Shown here: piece by piece, positions 17,335-28,183 of the stretch
Numbering within the stretch: the first letter of the stretch is position 1
Layout: each line of letters begins with the position of its first letter
Origin: Bacillus methanolicus
Lineage (GTDB): Bacteria; Bacillota; Bacilli; Bacillales; Cytobacillaceae
Assembly (NCBI RefSeq): GCF_028888695.1
Contig: NZ_PNFF01000001.1
Coordinates: 1,931,501 to 1,995,500, forward strand
DNA length: 64,000 nucleotides
Direction of reading: 5' to 3'
Made by a program: the position numbers and the translations under genes
The notes under the pieces: model-generated
What the model was told of the DNA's origin: nothing
What the model saw: only the letters and a program-made list of their open reading frames with translations
Database searches by the model: none

Positions 17335-18462
17335 TTATTCAAGGAAATCTTTCAACCGTTTACTGCGGGAAGGGTGTCTAAGCTTGCGCAGTGCTTTCGC
17401 TTCGATTTGGCGAATCCGTTCTCTTGTAACGCCAAATACTTTTCCGACTTCTTCTAACGTTCGTGTACGACCATCATCCAGGCCAAAGCGAAGCCGCAAG
17501 ACGTTTTCTTCCCGGTCCGTTAATGTATCTAGTACATCTTCCAGCTGTTCTTTTAACAGTTCATATGCTGCATGATCAGATGGTGATGTCGCATCCTGGT
17601 CTTCAATAAAATCACCGAGGTGTGAATCATCTTCTTCACCGATCGGAGTTTCTAAAGAAACAGGTTCTTGTGCTATCTTTAAGATCTCGCGCACCTTTTC
17701 CGGAGTTAAATCCATATCTTCCGCAATTTCCTCCGGTGTCGGTTCACGGCCAAGATCCTGCAAGAGCTGCCGTTGAACACGAATTAATTTGTTGATTGTT
17801 TCCACCATGTGGACAGGAATTCGGATGGTTCTTGCCTGATCAGCAATTGCGCGTGTAATTGCCTGGCGGATCCACCAAGTTGCATAAGTGCTAAACTTAA
17901 ACCCTTTACGATAATCAAATTTTTCAACGGCTTTGATCAATCCCATATTTCCTTCTTGAATTAAATCCAGGAAAAGCATTCCGCGGCCGACGTATCGTTT
18001 TGCAATGCTTACAACAAGGCGAAGGTTTGCTTCAGCAAGACGGCGTTTCGCTTCTTCGTCTCCTTGTTCGATTCGTTTGGCCAGTTCGATTTCTTCTTCT
18101 GCCGATAAGAGATCAACACGCCCAATTTCCTTTAAGTACATACGAACAGGATCGTTAATTTTTACTCCGGGAGGAACACTTAAATCGTTTAAATCAAATT
18201 CTTCATCTTCTTCTATTTCTAAATCTTTGAGATCCGGGTCGGACTCCTCATTATCACCGACAAGCTCTACCCCTTGATCTCCAAGGAATTCATAAAATTC
18301 GTCCATTTGATCAGAGTCAAGCTCAAAATTGGACAATTTTTCGGCAATATCATCATAAGCAAGGACACCTGTTTTCTTTCCCTGCTCTGTTAATTGTTCT
18401 TTTACTTGTTCCATGGTCATATCTGATTCGACCTCTTTTGAACGGGCTGATTTTTCAGCCAT
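17335..18462 (-). CDS. sigA: RNA polymerase primary sigma factor SigA (RpoD)
   Basis: A 375-residue housekeeping sigma factor. Region 1.1 is acidic, region 1.2 contains [13 protein letters not shown], region 2 contains [20 protein letters not shown] and [17 protein letters not shown], and region 4 contains [20 protein letters not shown] and [10 protein letters not shown]. The start at 18462 follows AGGAGGGGG; an upstream in-frame start would extend into dnaG. It is the last gene of the yqxD-dnaG-sigA operon, 40 nt after dnaG, the arrangement typical of Bacillus. Confidence 0.97.
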   Translation of the reverse strand: MAEKSARSKEVESDMTMEQVKEQLTEQGKKTGVLAYDDIAEKLSNFELDSDQMDEFYEFLGDQGVELVGDNEESDPDLKDLEIEEDEEFDLNDLSVPPGVKINDPVRMYLKEIGRVDLLSAEEEIELAKRIEQGDEEAKRRLAEANLRLVVSIAKRYVGRGMLFLDLIQEGNMGLIKAVEKFDYRKGFKFSTYATWWIRQAITRAIADQARTIRIPVHMVETINKLIRVQRQLLQDLGREPTPEEIAEDMDLTPEKVREILKIAQEPVSLETPIGEEDDSHLGDFIEDQDATSPSDHAAYELLKEQLEDVLDTLTDREENVLRLRFGLDDGRTRTLEEVGKVFGVTRERIRQIEAKALRKLRHPSRSKRLKDFLE

Positions 18463-18502
18463 ATGTCCCCCTCCTTCCAAAATCAAGGTGATCACTTTCA
18501 AT

Positions 18503-20305
18503 CTATAGCGATTTGCGTAATTGGACAATTTCCATTGCAATTTCTGCTGCTCTGGCAAAATCCTTCTTACGTTCAGCTTCCTTTTCTTCAAGTTCTTTTT
18601 CTTTTATCTTTAACACTTTTTGATAATTCAACACCTGTTTGATATAATCTGACATTTCCTGATCACTGATCTCATCGTTAATTGACATCATGGCGATATC
18701 GGTAACGATTCTTTTTAATTTTTCATCTTTTAAATAGTTAATGAAGGCGCTTGAATCAGGCGGATGTCCATCTTCGTAAAAACCAAATAAATAAGTTATG
18801 ATTGCTTGGTGTTCATCAATGTTAAAGGTATGTCCTTGAAGCAGCTCCTGAACTTTGTACGCAACATCGCTATTTTTAAGCATGTGTGCTATTAAGCACC
18901 TCTCTGCTGTATGATAAGCAGGCCTTAACTGATCTTTTTGAATAGCGGAAACGGAATGCATTATTTGCATGTTTCTGCTTTTTCCCTGTTTAATCCTCTT
19001 TTCAGTAATAGAAACCTGCTGTTTTAACGCTTCTAAAGAAAGGGAAAATTCGGCTGCCAGCTGCCTCAGATAATAGTCTTTTTCAACCGCTTTATCAAGC
19101 ATGCTGATCTCTTTCAATACTTCTTCGATGTATTGGAGCCGTTCTCCTTCAATTTGAAGGTTTTTCCCTCTTCGGTAGTAGAGAAGCTTGAATGACATGA
19201 AGGTCATGCTTGCCCCTATTACATCATGACGAAATTTATCTCCGCCGTATGTTTTGATGTAGTCATCAGGGTCCAAACCTTCGGGCATGAGAGCAACTTT
19301 GATCTGGCAGCCTGCTTCAGATAGCATAGTAGCCGCCCGGTAAGCAGCTTCAATACCTGCATGATCTGAATCAAAACAAATGGTCACGGATTGGACATGA
19401 CGGCGGATAAGTGCAACGTGCTCTTCTGTTAAAGAAGTTCCCATCGTTGCTATGCCGTTTTCCACCCCTGAACGATCCGCAGCAATCACGTCAGCAAACC
19501 CTTCAAAAAGAACGGCTTGCTGTTGCTTTCGGATACTTGGACGAGCCAAGTGAAAATTATATAATATTTTGCTTTTATTAAAGATTGCTGTCTCGGGACT
19601 GTTTAAATATTTGGGCTCATCAGACCCCAATGATCTCCCGGAAAAAGCAATCGTATTTCCATTCCGATCAAATATTGGAAACATAATTCGATCACGAAAG
19701 CGGTCAAAATAGCTTCCGTCATGTTCCCGTCTGATAATCAAACCGGCTTTCTCCAATAATGAAGGTGAAAATCCTCTTTTTGTCAAAAACTTATAGACAA
19801 AATCCCAGGAATTTAATGAATAACCGATTTGAAATTTATCTATTGACTCTCTTGTAAAACCTCTGCTTAACAGATATTCCAGTGCGTGCTGGCCGTCTTT
19901 TGTATTTACAAGCAAATGATGGTAAAATTTTCGTAAGAGCTCATGAGCTTCCATCATTTGTTGAAATTCTTTTGGAATAGATTTTTCTTTGGTAACGTCA
20001 GATGCTTCTATTTGCAGGTCAATATTCGCCCTCTCGGCAAGCTTTACGGCTGACTCCAGGAATGACAATCCTTCCACTTCCATTAAAAAAGAGAACACAT
20101 TTCCTCCTGCACCGCATCCAAAACAGTGATAAAGTTGTTTGTCAGGTGAAACAGAAAATGAAGGTGTATTCTCACCGTGAAACGGGCATAAGCCAAAATA
20201 GTTCCGTCCCTGCTTTTTCAATTGAACATAGTCACTAATCACATCAACTATATCAATTGATTGTCTTATGGCATTTATTTTTTCTTCAGCGATTCGTTCT
20301 GCCAT
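18503..20305 (-). CDS. dnaG: DNA primase DnaG
   Basis: A 600-residue primase that lays RNA primers at the replication fork. The N-terminal CHC2 zinc ribbon has ligands Cys40, His43, Cys61 and Cys64 ([22 protein letters not shown]). The TOPRIM catalytic core follows with [17 protein letters not shown] and the acidic FDSDHAG. The C-terminal ~150 residues form the helicase-interaction domain. The first in-frame ATG (20305) follows GGAG at a rather long distance. Confidence 0.96.
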   Translation of the reverse strand: MAERIAEEKINAIRQSIDIVDVISDYVQLKKQGRNYFGLCPFHGENTPSFSVSPDKQLYHCFGCGAGGNVFSFLMEVEGLSFLESAVKLAERANIDLQIEASDVTKEKSIPKEFQQMMEAHELLRKFYHHLLVNTKDGQHALEYLLSRGFTRESIDKFQIGYSLNSWDFVYKFLTKRGFSPSLLEKAGLIIRREHDGSYFDRFRDRIMFPIFDRNGNTIAFSGRSLGSDEPKYLNSPETAIFNKSKILYNFHLARPSIRKQQQAVLFEGFADVIAADRSGVENGIATMGTSLTEEHVALIRRHVQSVTICFDSDHAGIEAAYRAATMLSEAGCQIKVALMPEGLDPDDYIKTYGGDKFRHDVIGASMTFMSFKLLYYRRGKNLQIEGERLQYIEEVLKEISMLDKAVEKDYYLRQLAAEFSLSLEALKQQVSITEKRIKQGKSRNMQIMHSVSAIQKDQLRPAYHTAERCLIAHMLKNSDVAYKVQELLQGHTFNIDEHQAIITYLFGFYEDGHPPDSSAFINYLKDEKLKRIVTDIAMMSINDEISDQEMSDYIKQVLNYQKVLKIKEKELEEKEAERKKDFARAAEIAMEIVQLRKSL

Positions 20306-20360
20306 AATAAGGACAACTCCATTTTACAATATGGTATTCTATACATATTAATAAAACCCT

Positions 20361-20822
20361 TCATAATTTCGACAAAATTTTCGTCAATTGTTTCACAAAT
20401 TTTAATCTGTCATTTTGTGTGAAAGGTTTTGGACCTTTTGAATAGATCCCTCGGCGGCGGGCTTTTGCGGAAAGATATCGCAAATCGAGTGCCGTATTCA
20501 TATTATGTTCTTCATAAAGGGTTCCCCTCGGCGACAGGGCATAAACCCCTTTTGCCAAAAGAGCAGAAGCTAATCCAATATCCTGGGTAACGATGATATC
20601 ACCGGACTTCGCCCGATTCATAATGAATAAATCAACCGCTTCTTTTCCGGAATCTACATATTCCCAAAAAGAACCTGCCGTATCAGCTTTATAATGATCA
20701 TAGGAAGCAATAAAGATTGGTTTAATTGAATAGAAAGACGCAATTTCGACAATTTCATTTTTAACCGGACATGAATCCGCATCCACAAGTATTGTCGGAA
20801 GGCCTATTTTATTACTACTAAT
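20361..20822 (-). CDS. yqxD: YaiI/YqxD family protein (UPF0178), with apparent ATT start
   Basis: A protein of about 153 residues in the UPF0178/DUF188 family, with the diagnostic N-terminal VDADSCPVKNEI and the block GDIIVTQDIGLASALLAKGV. The first usual start codon is a GTG at 20786, but it falls in the middle of the conserved first beta-strand (TILVDADSCP) and lacks a ribosome site. The frame is open upstream to an ATT at 20822, which lies exactly 7 nt after GGAGGG. I therefore place the start at that ATT. It precedes dnaG and sigA in the same operon. The function is unknown; the fold resembles PIN-like nucleases. Confidence 0.8.
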   Translation of the reverse strand: MSSNKIGLPTILVDADSCPVKNEIVEIASFYSIKPIFIASYDHYKADTAGSFWEYVDSGKEAVDLFIMNRAKSGDIIVTQDIGLASALLAKGVYALSPRGTLYEEHNMNTALDLRYLSAKARRRGIYSKGPKPFTQNDRLKFVKQLTKILSKL

Positions 20823-21052
20823 TCTACATCCCTCCGTATATTCCTTCTTTCAAAGGATAACTTTTTGAATTTGAGATATGTCGAATTTTTTTCCTATCAT
20901 TTCCTTGACATCTGACAATAAATAGTTTATTCGTTCAGATGAAGATCTAAACCTTTTCTGATACATTTTTATCACAATTTTTTATTATAGTATATAAAAG
21001 TTCATAATTCCATTATTTTATCTAAAGAATTACTTTTCCCTAAAAAAGAAAG

Positions 21053-21076
21053 AGCACGTATCAAATGATATGTGCT
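21053..21076 (-). terminator. Terminator at the ppsR 3' end
   Basis: On the minus strand AGCACATATC and GATACGTGCT form a 10-bp stem (one G-U pair) around a 4-nt loop. It overlaps the end of the ppsR stop codon and is followed by a T-rich run (CTTTCTTTTTT). Confidence 0.75.
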
Positions 21077-21893
21077 ATCTGCCTAGTGTTTTTTTCTGGT
21101 AAATGTTAAATATCACATTCGCAGTTTCTTCAACTGCTTTGTTTGTTACGTCAATAACTGAACATCCTATTTTTTCAACAACTTTCTCAAAATACGCAAG
21201 TTCCTCTTTAATCCGTTCGATATTCGCATAGTTTGCCTGGTCGTTTAACCCTAATGATTTTAATCGTTCGCGGCGTATTTCGTTTAAGGTTTCCGGACTG
21301 ATTTTAAGTCCAAAGCATTTTTCCGGCTTTACAAGAAAAAGCTCTTCGGGTGGATCGACTTCAGGAACAAGCGACACGTTTGCCACCTTTAGCCGTTTAT
21401 GGGCTAGATATTGAGATAAAGGGGTTTTCGATGTTCTCGAAACGCCAATAAGGATAATATCCGCCTTTAGTATCCCGCGCGGATCACGGCCATCGTCATA
21501 TTTAACAGCAAACTCAATCGCTTCTATTTTCTTAAAATAATCTTCATCCAGTTTTCTGACAAGTCCCGGTTCAAAGAGAGGAGTTTTTCCGTACAACATT
21601 TGAAGCTGATCCATGAGCGGGCCAATTATATCGCAGGAATAAAGCCCTTCCTCATCAGCCCTTTTTTTTAAATAACTTCTCATTTCAGGCTTAACAAGCG
21701 AGTAAGTAATCATTCCTTGGTCTAATTTCGCAAGGGCAATGACTTCATCTATGTTTTCTTTATCTTCTATGTAAGGAAACCTTTTGATTGTTACATCTGC
21801 AGCGTTAAACTGGCTGAGTGCGGCCTTTGTAACCAATTCAGCCGTTTCGCCAGCAGAGTCAGATACAACATAAATAATTGGAAATTTGTTCAT
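21075..21893 (-). CDS. ppsR: Pyruvate, phosphate dikinase regulatory protein (bifunctional kinase/pyrophosphorylase), YqfL
   Basis: A DUF299 protein of about 272 residues that phosphorylates (with ADP) and dephosphorylates the catalytic threonine of PPDK or PEP synthase. The N-terminal [13 protein letters not shown] and the P-loop-like [19 protein letters not shown] are the family markers. It is followed on the same strand by the yqxD operon and preceded by ccpN, the Bacillus order linking it to gluconeogenesis control. The start is ambiguous: the ATG at 21893 is preceded by an in-frame GTG, and AGAGGGG lies 10-13 nt upstream. Confidence 0.9.
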   Translation of the reverse strand: MNKFPIIYVVSDSAGETAELVTKAALSQFNAADVTIKRFPYIEDKENIDEVIALAKLDQGMITYSLVKPEMRSYLKKRADEEGLYSCDIIGPLMDQLQMLYGKTPLFEPGLVRKLDEDYFKKIEAIEFAVKYDDGRDPRGILKADIILIGVSRTSKTPLSQYLAHKRLKVANVSLVPEVDPPEELFLVKPEKCFGLKISPETLNEIRRERLKSLGLNDQANYANIERIKEELAYFEKVVEKIGCSVIDVTNKAVEETANVIFNIYQKKTLGR

Positions 21894-21930
21894 CACTCAT
21901 GACAATCCCCTCTGACCGAAATTCTATTCT

Positions 21931-22563
21931 TTATTCATCTTTTGCAAGTGACACAAATGCTTCTGTTATATTCGTTTTTGTAACTCTTCCTATTACTTCA
22001 AATCCTTTTTCTGTTTCTTTCACCACAGGCATAGCATCAATTTGTTTCTCAATCAGCTTTATTGCTACATCAATAAGCAAATCATCTTTCTGGCACATAG
22101 TAATGTTCGGCATCCTTGTCATAATAATATTGACCGGCAAAGTAGTTAACTCCTGTTTTCCGATGCTTGCCCTCAGTAAATCTTTCCTCGACAGAACGCC
22201 AACTAATAAAGATGACTTGTCGACGACAAATAATGTTCCGACATCCTCAAGAAACATTGTCACAATTGCATCGTATACAGAAACATTTTCAGGTACCACT
22301 ACGGGAATGGATTGATAATCCTTTACATAAATTTTTTTCAAATTTTCAGTAAGAAGCTGAGTTCCAGATTTACCTGTATAAAAATACCCCACCCTGGGCC
22401 TTGCGTCAAGGTAACCGGCCATCGTTAAGATTGCCAAATCAGGACGAAGCGTAGCCCTTGTAAGACTTAGCTGCTCTGCTATTTGCTCACCGGTAATCGG
22501 GCCTTTTTCTTTTACAATCTGCAAAATTTGTTCCTGGCGTTTGTTCAGTTCGATTGTACTCAC
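21931..22563 (-). CDS. ccpN: Transcriptional repressor CcpN (gluconeogenic gene repressor)
   Basis: A protein of about 210 residues with an N-terminal winged helix-turn-helix (EQIAEQLSLTRATLRPDLAI) and two CBS domains (about residues 75-205). LTMAGYLDARPRVGYFYTG is the linker typical of CcpN (YqzB), which represses gapB and pckA in the presence of glucose by sensing ATP/ADP. Two tandem GTG codons could start it. I took the second, giving the N-terminus MSTIELN by analogy with B. subtilis. ppsR follows after 37 nt, so the two are probably cotranscribed. Confidence 0.92.
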   Translation of the reverse strand: MSTIELNKRQEQILQIVKEKGPITGEQIAEQLSLTRATLRPDLAILTMAGYLDARPRVGYFYTGKSGTQLLTENLKKIYVKDYQSIPVVVPENVSVYDAIVTMFLEDVGTLFVVDKSSLLVGVLSRKDLLRASIGKQELTTLPVNIIMTRMPNITMCQKDDLLIDVAIKLIEKQIDAMPVVKETEKGFEVIGRVTKTNITEAFVSLAKDE

Positions 22564-22572
22564 CACCTTATT

Positions 22573-22855
22573 AGAAAAGCTGAAGCGCCGCGCTTAGGCC
22601 CGACAAGCGCTGGAGGTCCTGACAGAGAAGTCGCTTTTTGACTTCACTGGCAGGACCGAAGCGACCTCGAGGGCCTAGGCGCTGAGGCTAGACAAATAGA
22701 AAAGCTGAAGCGCCTCGCTTAGGCCCGACAGCTGCTTGCGATTCTGCCAGGGAAGTCGCTTTTTGACTTCACTGGCAGGACCGAAGCGACCTCGAGGGCC
22801 TAGGCGCTGAAGCTGGGCAAATAGAAAAGCTGAAGCGCCTAGGCGCTGCAGCTGG
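22573..22855. repeat. 125-bp tandem repeat, 2.3 copies, strongly palindromic
   Basis: The sequence AGAAAAGCTGAAGCGCC starts at 22573, 22698 and 22823, an exact 125-bp period. Copies 1 and 2 are identical over the last ~60 bp, including GAAGTCGCTTTTTGACTTC and CTCGAGGGCCTAGGCGCTGA; they differ mainly in the centre. Copy 3 is cut after about 33 bp. Each unit contains several self-complementary stretches. It occupies most of the gap between ccpN and glyS; short reading frames in it look spurious. Its GC content is visibly higher than the surroundings. Confidence 0.85.
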
Positions 22856-22970
22856 ATATTCAAGAGAAAAAATGCTTAAAAGGTTATACTATTACAATAA
22901 TATTATATACTAATTCTTTCTTTTGAAAAGAGTCTTGATTCAATGAACCAATTATTTTTCCAAAAACTTA

Positions 22971-22999
22971 AAAAAGTACGGAAAAGCTCCGTACTTTTT
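22971..22999 (-). terminator. glyS terminator
   Basis: A perfect 12-bp inverted repeat (AAAAAGTACGGA / TCCGTACTTTTT) with a 5-nt loop lies right after the glyS stop codon. The T-run is formed by the end of the stem. Confidence 0.9.
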
Positions 23000-23000
23000 G

Positions 23001-24383
23001 TTAAAATTGAATTTTTTCCTGTATAAAACTTGCCAGTTCTGCTATCGGCACGCGTTTTTGTTCCATTGTGTCCCTGTCTCTGACGGTAACCATCTTATCG
23101 TCTTGAGAATCAAAATCGTATGTAATGCAAAACGGAGTTCCGATTTCATCATGGCGCCGGTAGCGCTTGCCGATCGAACCTGATTCATCGTAATCAACAA
23201 GAAAATGCTTTGATAACTCTTCGAAAATTTGTTTAGCTTCCTCAGAAAGCTTTTTAGACAACGGAAGAACAGCCGCTTTATATGGTGCAAGTGCCGGATG
23301 TAAATGCATCACTGTTCTTGTTGTGCCGTCTTCAAGCTTTTCCTCTTCGTAAGAATCGATCAAGAATGCAAGTGTTACCCGGTCAGCTCCCAGTGACGGC
23401 TCAATACAATACGGGATGAATTTTTCATTCGTTTCCTGATCTAAATAATGGAAATCTTCACCGGAATATTCCATATGCTGTTTCAAATCGTAGTCTGTTC
23501 TTGAAGCAATACCCCAAAGTTCTCCCCAGCCAAATGGGAATTTGTATTCAATATCTGTCGTTGCATTGCTGTAATGGGATAACTCTTCTTCAGAATGATC
23601 GCGCAAGCGGATATTTTCTCTTTTCATTCCTAAAGAAAGCAGCCAGTTTTCGGCAAACTCCTTCCAATATTCATACCATTTCAGCTCTTCACCCGGCTTG
23701 CAGAAAAATTCCAGTTCCATTTGTTCAAATTCTCTTGTACGGAAAGTGAAGTTGCCCGGCGTAATTTCATTTCTGAAACTTTTGCCGATTTGAGCAATAC
23801 CAAATGGCAGCTTCTTTCTCATTGTGCGCTGAACATTTTTAAAATTCACGAAAATCCCTTGAGCCGTTTCAGGACGGAGGTAAATTTCGTTTGCACTCGA
23901 TTCTGTAACCCCTTGAAATGTTTTAAACATTAAATTAAATTGGCGGATGCCGGTAAACTCTTTACTGCCGCAATCAGGACATGCAATATCATGTTCCTTG
24001 ATCAAAGACTCCATTTGCTCAAATGGCAGTCCGTCAACAACCATTTCAATTCCTTTCTCATCAAGTGCATTTTCGATTAATTTATCAGCCCGATGTCTTG
24101 CTTTACAATTTTTGCAGTCAATCATCGGATCATTAAAGTTGCCGATATGTCCTGAAGCTTCCCACGTACGGGGATTCATCAAGATGGCAGCATCTAGGCC
24201 TACATTATATGGGGACTGCTGAACAAATTTTTTCCACCAAGCCTGCTTTATGTTGTTTTTCAATTCAACGCCAAGCGGACCATAGTCCCACGTATTTGCA
24301 AGACCGCCGTAAATTTCTGAGCCTGGAAAAATAAAGCCCCTGTGCTTTGCATGTGAAACGATTTGATCCATTGAAACATCCAT
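23001..24383 (-). CDS. glyS: Glycyl-tRNA synthetase, single-chain alpha2 type
   Basis: A 460-residue class II synthetase that charges tRNA-Gly. It opens with [20 protein letters not shown]; motif 2 lies in [29 protein letters not shown] (split here), and motif 3 in [15 protein letters not shown]. This is the homodimeric form, unlike the two-subunit GlyQ/GlyS enzyme B. subtilis carries at this locus. The ATG at 24383 follows AAAAAAGGAG. A T-box leader with a GGC specifier and its own promoter control it. Confidence 0.95.
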   Translation of the reverse strand: MDVSMDQIVSHAKHRGFIFPGSEIYGGLANTWDYGPLGVELKNNIKQAWWKKFVQQSPYNVGLDAAILMNPRTWEASGHIGNFNDPMIDCKNCKARHRADKLIENALDEKGIEMVVDGLPFEQMESLIKEHDIACPDCGSKEFTGIRQFNLMFKTFQGVTESSANEIYLRPETAQGIFVNFKNVQRTMRKKLPFGIAQIGKSFRNEITPGNFTFRTREFEQMELEFFCKPGEELKWYEYWKEFAENWLLSLGMKRENIRLRDHSEEELSHYSNATTDIEYKFPFGWGELWGIASRTDYDLKQHMEYSGEDFHYLDQETNEKFIPYCIEPSLGADRVTLAFLIDSYEEEKLEDGTTRTVMHLHPALAPYKAAVLPLSKKLSEEAKQIFEELSKHFLVDYDESGSIGKRYRRHDEIGTPFCITYDFDSQDDKMVTVRDRDTMEQKRVPIAELASFIQEKIQF

Positions 24384-24420
24384 AAATATCGCTCCTTTTT
24401 TCATAAAATTAACGTAAATA

Positions 24421-24637
24421 AAAAAACTCCCGTTCCTATGCGTTTTGCATAGGGACGAGAGTTACCCGCGGTTCCACCCTATTTGCTGTAAAAACAGCCA
24501 CCTTACGTGCCGAGTAGGCACCGTCATTGCTCCGGAACGCCTTCCTTAACTTTCTATACCCCGGCTCACACCATCCCGGGTTCGCTTTTATAGAAGCGGT
24601 TAAGTACTCCTTTCCATCACAGCAACATATTAATTTA
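24421..24637 (-). promoter_or_regulatory. Glycine T-box riboswitch of glyS
   Basis: On the minus strand the leader carries the T-box core AGGGTGGAACCGCGG (24480-24466). The strong terminator follows at 24463-24421 (ACTCTCGTCCCTATGC pairing with GCATAGGAACGGGAGT, then T7). The stem I distal part contains CCCGGGATGGTGTGAGCCGG, and the sequence GGAAGGCGTTCC presents GGC (24541-24539) as the likely specifier codon. GGC is a glycine codon, in agreement with the downstream gene. Uncharged tRNA-Gly should stabilise the antiterminator. Confidence 0.92.
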
Positions 24638-24643
24638 CTTTGA

Positions 24644-24672
24644 ATCTTAGCTGATAGATTTTAACTTGTCAA
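24644..24672 (-). promoter_or_regulatory. sigma-A promoter of the glyS T-box leader
   Basis: On the minus strand a perfect TTGACA (24672-24667) and TAAGAT (24649-24644) are 17 bp apart. The promoter lies between recO's end and the T-box. Confidence 0.8.
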
Positions 24673-24677
24673 TATGA

Positions 24678-25430
24678 TCACAGCAACTCGCGCATTTTAT
24701 CAATTTGATGCAAAAACTTCTTCGTCTTTAAGTGCAAACCTGAGTATTCGTCATAATAGGCGGAAATCACTTTTTTCAACTCGGCTTTTGTTTCCGGTTT
24801 AACAGATATATTCCCAAGCCTCGAAAGGTCAAAATAATAGAAAAGCCTCAGTAACTTAGATGTTGCGGCGGAAATTTTAAACGCATAAGGATCTTTTTCA
24901 AGACACCGGTGGCAAATAAATCCTCCTTCCCGGATTGAAAAAGAAAAATGCCCATCCGTGCTGCCGCAAATGGTACAATGATTTAATTCAGGATATAGCC
25001 CTAATGAATTGAGCATTTTCATTTCATATATATTCGTTAAAATATCAAGATCATACCCTTCATTCATAAATTGCAAAGTTTGAAGCAGCAATTCAAAATG
25101 ATAAGGATTTAGTTTTTTTTCCTCAATGCTTTTATCAGTTAGTTCCACAATATAGCTTGCATACGCGGTTAAAAAAATATCCTCTCGAATTGAACGCATT
25201 GAGTAAATTATTTCGCCTTGCTGCAAGCTGCCAAGGCCGCTGCCTTTTTGGATTAAAAAGTAGCCGTATGTAAAAATTTGGGTGACGGCAGAAAGGCGGC
25301 TGTTCGTCTTTTTTGCCCCTCTCGCCATCACACCAATCTTTCCCCATTCGCGGGTAAATAAAGTTACAACTTTATTCGTTTCACCATAATCTGTTGTCCT
25401 TAAGACGATGCCCTCACATTTTTGAAGCAT
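24678..25430 (-). CDS. recO: DNA repair protein RecO
   Basis: A 250-residue RecO with an N-terminal OB-fold ([22 protein letters not shown], split as [10 protein letters not shown] and DYGETNKVV) and a zinc finger formed by CTICG and CHRC in the C-terminal helical domain. It works with RecF and RecR to load RecA at gaps. The ATG at 25430 is preceded by an in-frame GTG and a weak GGTGA site. It follows yqzL by 31 nt on the same strand, in the order era-yqzL-recO known from Bacillus. Confidence 0.93.
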   Translation of the reverse strand: MLQKCEGIVLRTTDYGETNKVVTLFTREWGKIGVMARGAKKTNSRLSAVTQIFTYGYFLIQKGSGLGSLQQGEIIYSMRSIREDIFLTAYASYIVELTDKSIEEKKLNPYHFELLLQTLQFMNEGYDLDILTNIYEMKMLNSLGLYPELNHCTICGSTDGHFSFSIREGGFICHRCLEKDPYAFKISAATSKLLRLFYYFDLSRLGNISVKPETKAELKKVISAYYDEYSGLHLKTKKFLHQIDKMRELL

Positions 25431-25461
25431 CACAAGTCACCATCCATTATTCGGGACAAAC

Positions 25462-25605
25462 TTATGAGATGGGAAAATCAACTTCTGTTAGCTCGTCTTC
25501 CATACTTACGGGTGTTTCTTGTTTTTCCTTCTCCAGTTCTTTAAAGAGAAGATATGTGTCAATATCACCTGTTTGCGAAAAAATCTTCCAGGTAAAATCC
25601 AACAT
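25462..25605 (-). CDS. yqzL: YqzL-like small protein
   Basis: A 47-residue protein starting MLDFTWKIFSQTGDIDTYLL, followed by a Glu/Lys-rich segment and an acidic end. The N-terminus and length match the YqzL family, which in Bacillus lies between era and recO exactly as here. AAAGGTGGGG precedes the ATG at 25605. The function is unknown. The 160 nt between it and era contain no further gene that I can support. Confidence 0.85.
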   Translation of the reverse strand: MLDFTWKIFSQTGDIDTYLLFKELEKEKQETPVSMEDELTEVDFPIS

Positions 25606-25768
25606 CGAAAACCCCACCTTTCGAGCAATTTTTCTCTCCCAAATCCTCTACAATTATCATAGCCTGTCAACCAAAAATCATGAGACGAAAAAATTGTTAA
25701 TTCAAATCATGCATAAACGGAGAATTTCCTTAATAATTTAGTTAGGGTTGATAAAAAAGTGGAAAAGG

Positions 25769-27116
<1,348 letters not shown>

Positions 27117-27270
27117 TCACTATTTTACCTTATTTTTTCGTTTATTTCATTGCTTATAGCAAAATCGCGATAAATTTTTTGAATTTTCTAAATATATTTT
27201 AAGATGGAGTGTTGTTGCACTGTACATTTTATCGAAACAGAGGAGCGATTTCAAATTTGCGTAAAGAAAT

Positions 27271-27332
27271 GGCTGACTCATAAGTAAAGGTTCAACTCCC
27301 GTCGGAGGGTGTCAGACCTTTATGAGCCAGCC
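27271..27332. repeat. Palindromic intergenic repeat downstream of dgkA
   Basis: GGCTGACTCATAA at the left and TTATGAGCCAGCC at the right are complementary with one mismatch. Inside them AAAGGTTCAACTCCCGTCGG faces CGGAGGGTGTCAGACCTTT. This 62-bp hairpin is a further member of the GACTCATAA/GGGTCTGAC family and may terminate dgkA. Confidence 0.65.
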
Positions 27333-27342
27333 TCTATACAAC

Positions 27343-27735
27343 TTATAAAAAATTCAAGATTTTTGGCACAAACACGATCAGCCCGATGATTGCTGACATC
27401 ACTGCATAGATTAGGACAGCGCCGGCCGCTGCATCTTTCGCCTGTTTTGCCAACGGATGAAAATCATCTGTTACAAGATCGACAATACGTTCGATCGCTG
27501 TATTAAGAAGTTCGAGAGAGAGCATTCCGCCAATCGCCACAATCACTGCAACCCATTCTAGAGCGGACAGTGAAAAAATGAATCCGGCAATGATAACGCC
27601 TACAGCAATAACGAGATGGATTTTCAAATTCCTTTCATTCTTTATTGCCGAAACAATGCCTTCATAAGCAAAGACAAATGACCGCAATAGACTACTGAAA
27701 AAGAACTTAAGATTACCGTTTGAGCCCAAACTCAT
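27343..27735 (-). CDS. dgkA: Diacylglycerol kinase-family undecaprenol kinase DgkA
   Basis: A 130-residue membrane kinase with three hydrophobic segments. The conserved block [15 protein letters not shown] and the following AKDAAAGAV hold the catalytic Glu residues. In Gram-positive bacteria this family phosphorylates undecaprenol, recycling the cell-wall lipid carrier. The ATG at 27735 lies inside the end of ybeY (23-nt overlap). A much longer in-frame opening upstream is only the other frame of ybeY. Confidence 0.92.
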   Translation of the reverse strand: MSLGSNGNLKFFFSSLLRSFVFAYEGIVSAIKNERNLKIHLVIAVGVIIAGFIFSLSALEWVAVIVAIGGMLSLELLNTAIERIVDLVTDDFHPLAKQAKDAAAGAVLIYAVMSAIIGLIVFVPKILNFL

Positions 27736-28183
27736 CCAATATTTTCCTTTGCCTAGAAAACATTTCTTTTTCTTGTTCCTCGGTTTCATGATCATATCCC
27801 AAGAGATGGAGAAATCCGTGTACAGATAAAAAACCGAGTTCCCGCATGAACGAATGTCCATATTCCTCTGCCTGCTCTCTTGCCTTTGGTACAGAAATAA
27901 TGATATCCCCGAGCACTCTTGGTAAACTTGCTCCAATAAGCTCCACTTCTCCTTCACCCAATTCCTCCATGGCAAAAGAGATGACATCTGTCGGTCTGTC
28001 CTTATCCCGATATTCCCGATTTATCTCCTGGATTCGTTCATTTGAAACGAAGGTTACCGACAGTTCACAGTCCTCTTCCAATTGTTCACTTTTTGCAGCA
28101 AAAAGCAATAATTCTTCAATACGAAGTATTTCCTGTTCTGTTATGCTGTTTGTTTCATCAATAGTGTCAATAATTAACCTCAT
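27713..28183 (-). CDS. ybeY: Endoribonuclease YbeY (YqfG)
   Basis: A 156-residue single-strand-specific metallo-endoribonuclease for 16S rRNA 3' maturation and ribosome quality control. The zinc motif H-x3-H-x5-H is present in [11 protein letters not shown], with Arg in EIGDIIIS-like surroundings (here [11 protein letters not shown]). Its ATG overlaps the pgpH stop by 4 nt. Order phoH-pgpH-ybeY-dgkA matches Bacillus. Confidence 0.95.
   Translation of the reverse strand: MRLIIDTIDETNSITEQEILRIEELLLFAAKSEQLEEDCELSVTFVSNERIQEINREYRDKDRPTDVISFAMEELGEGEVELIGASLPRVLGDIIISVPKAREQAEEYGHSFMRELGFLSVHGFLHLLGYDHETEEQEKEMFSRQRKILDEFGLKR

Noticed and set aside
18463-18591. Extended N-terminus for SigA
   Set aside because: It reads into dnaG and lacks a ribosome site, whereas the ATG at 18462 follows AGGAGGGGG and gives the known SigA N-terminus.
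22573-22855. CRISPR array or attachment site
   Set aside because: The period is 125 bp with only 2.3 copies, no spacers and no integrase gene.
22675-22863. Short minus-strand frame inside the 125-bp repeat
   Set aside because: It merely translates the repeat, with recurring QLQRLG-type strings, and has no ribosome site.
27736-27987. Extended N-terminus for DgkA (84 extra codons)
   Set aside because: The extension is an alternative frame of ybeY with no similarity to DgkA; the ATG at 27735 gives a normal family length.
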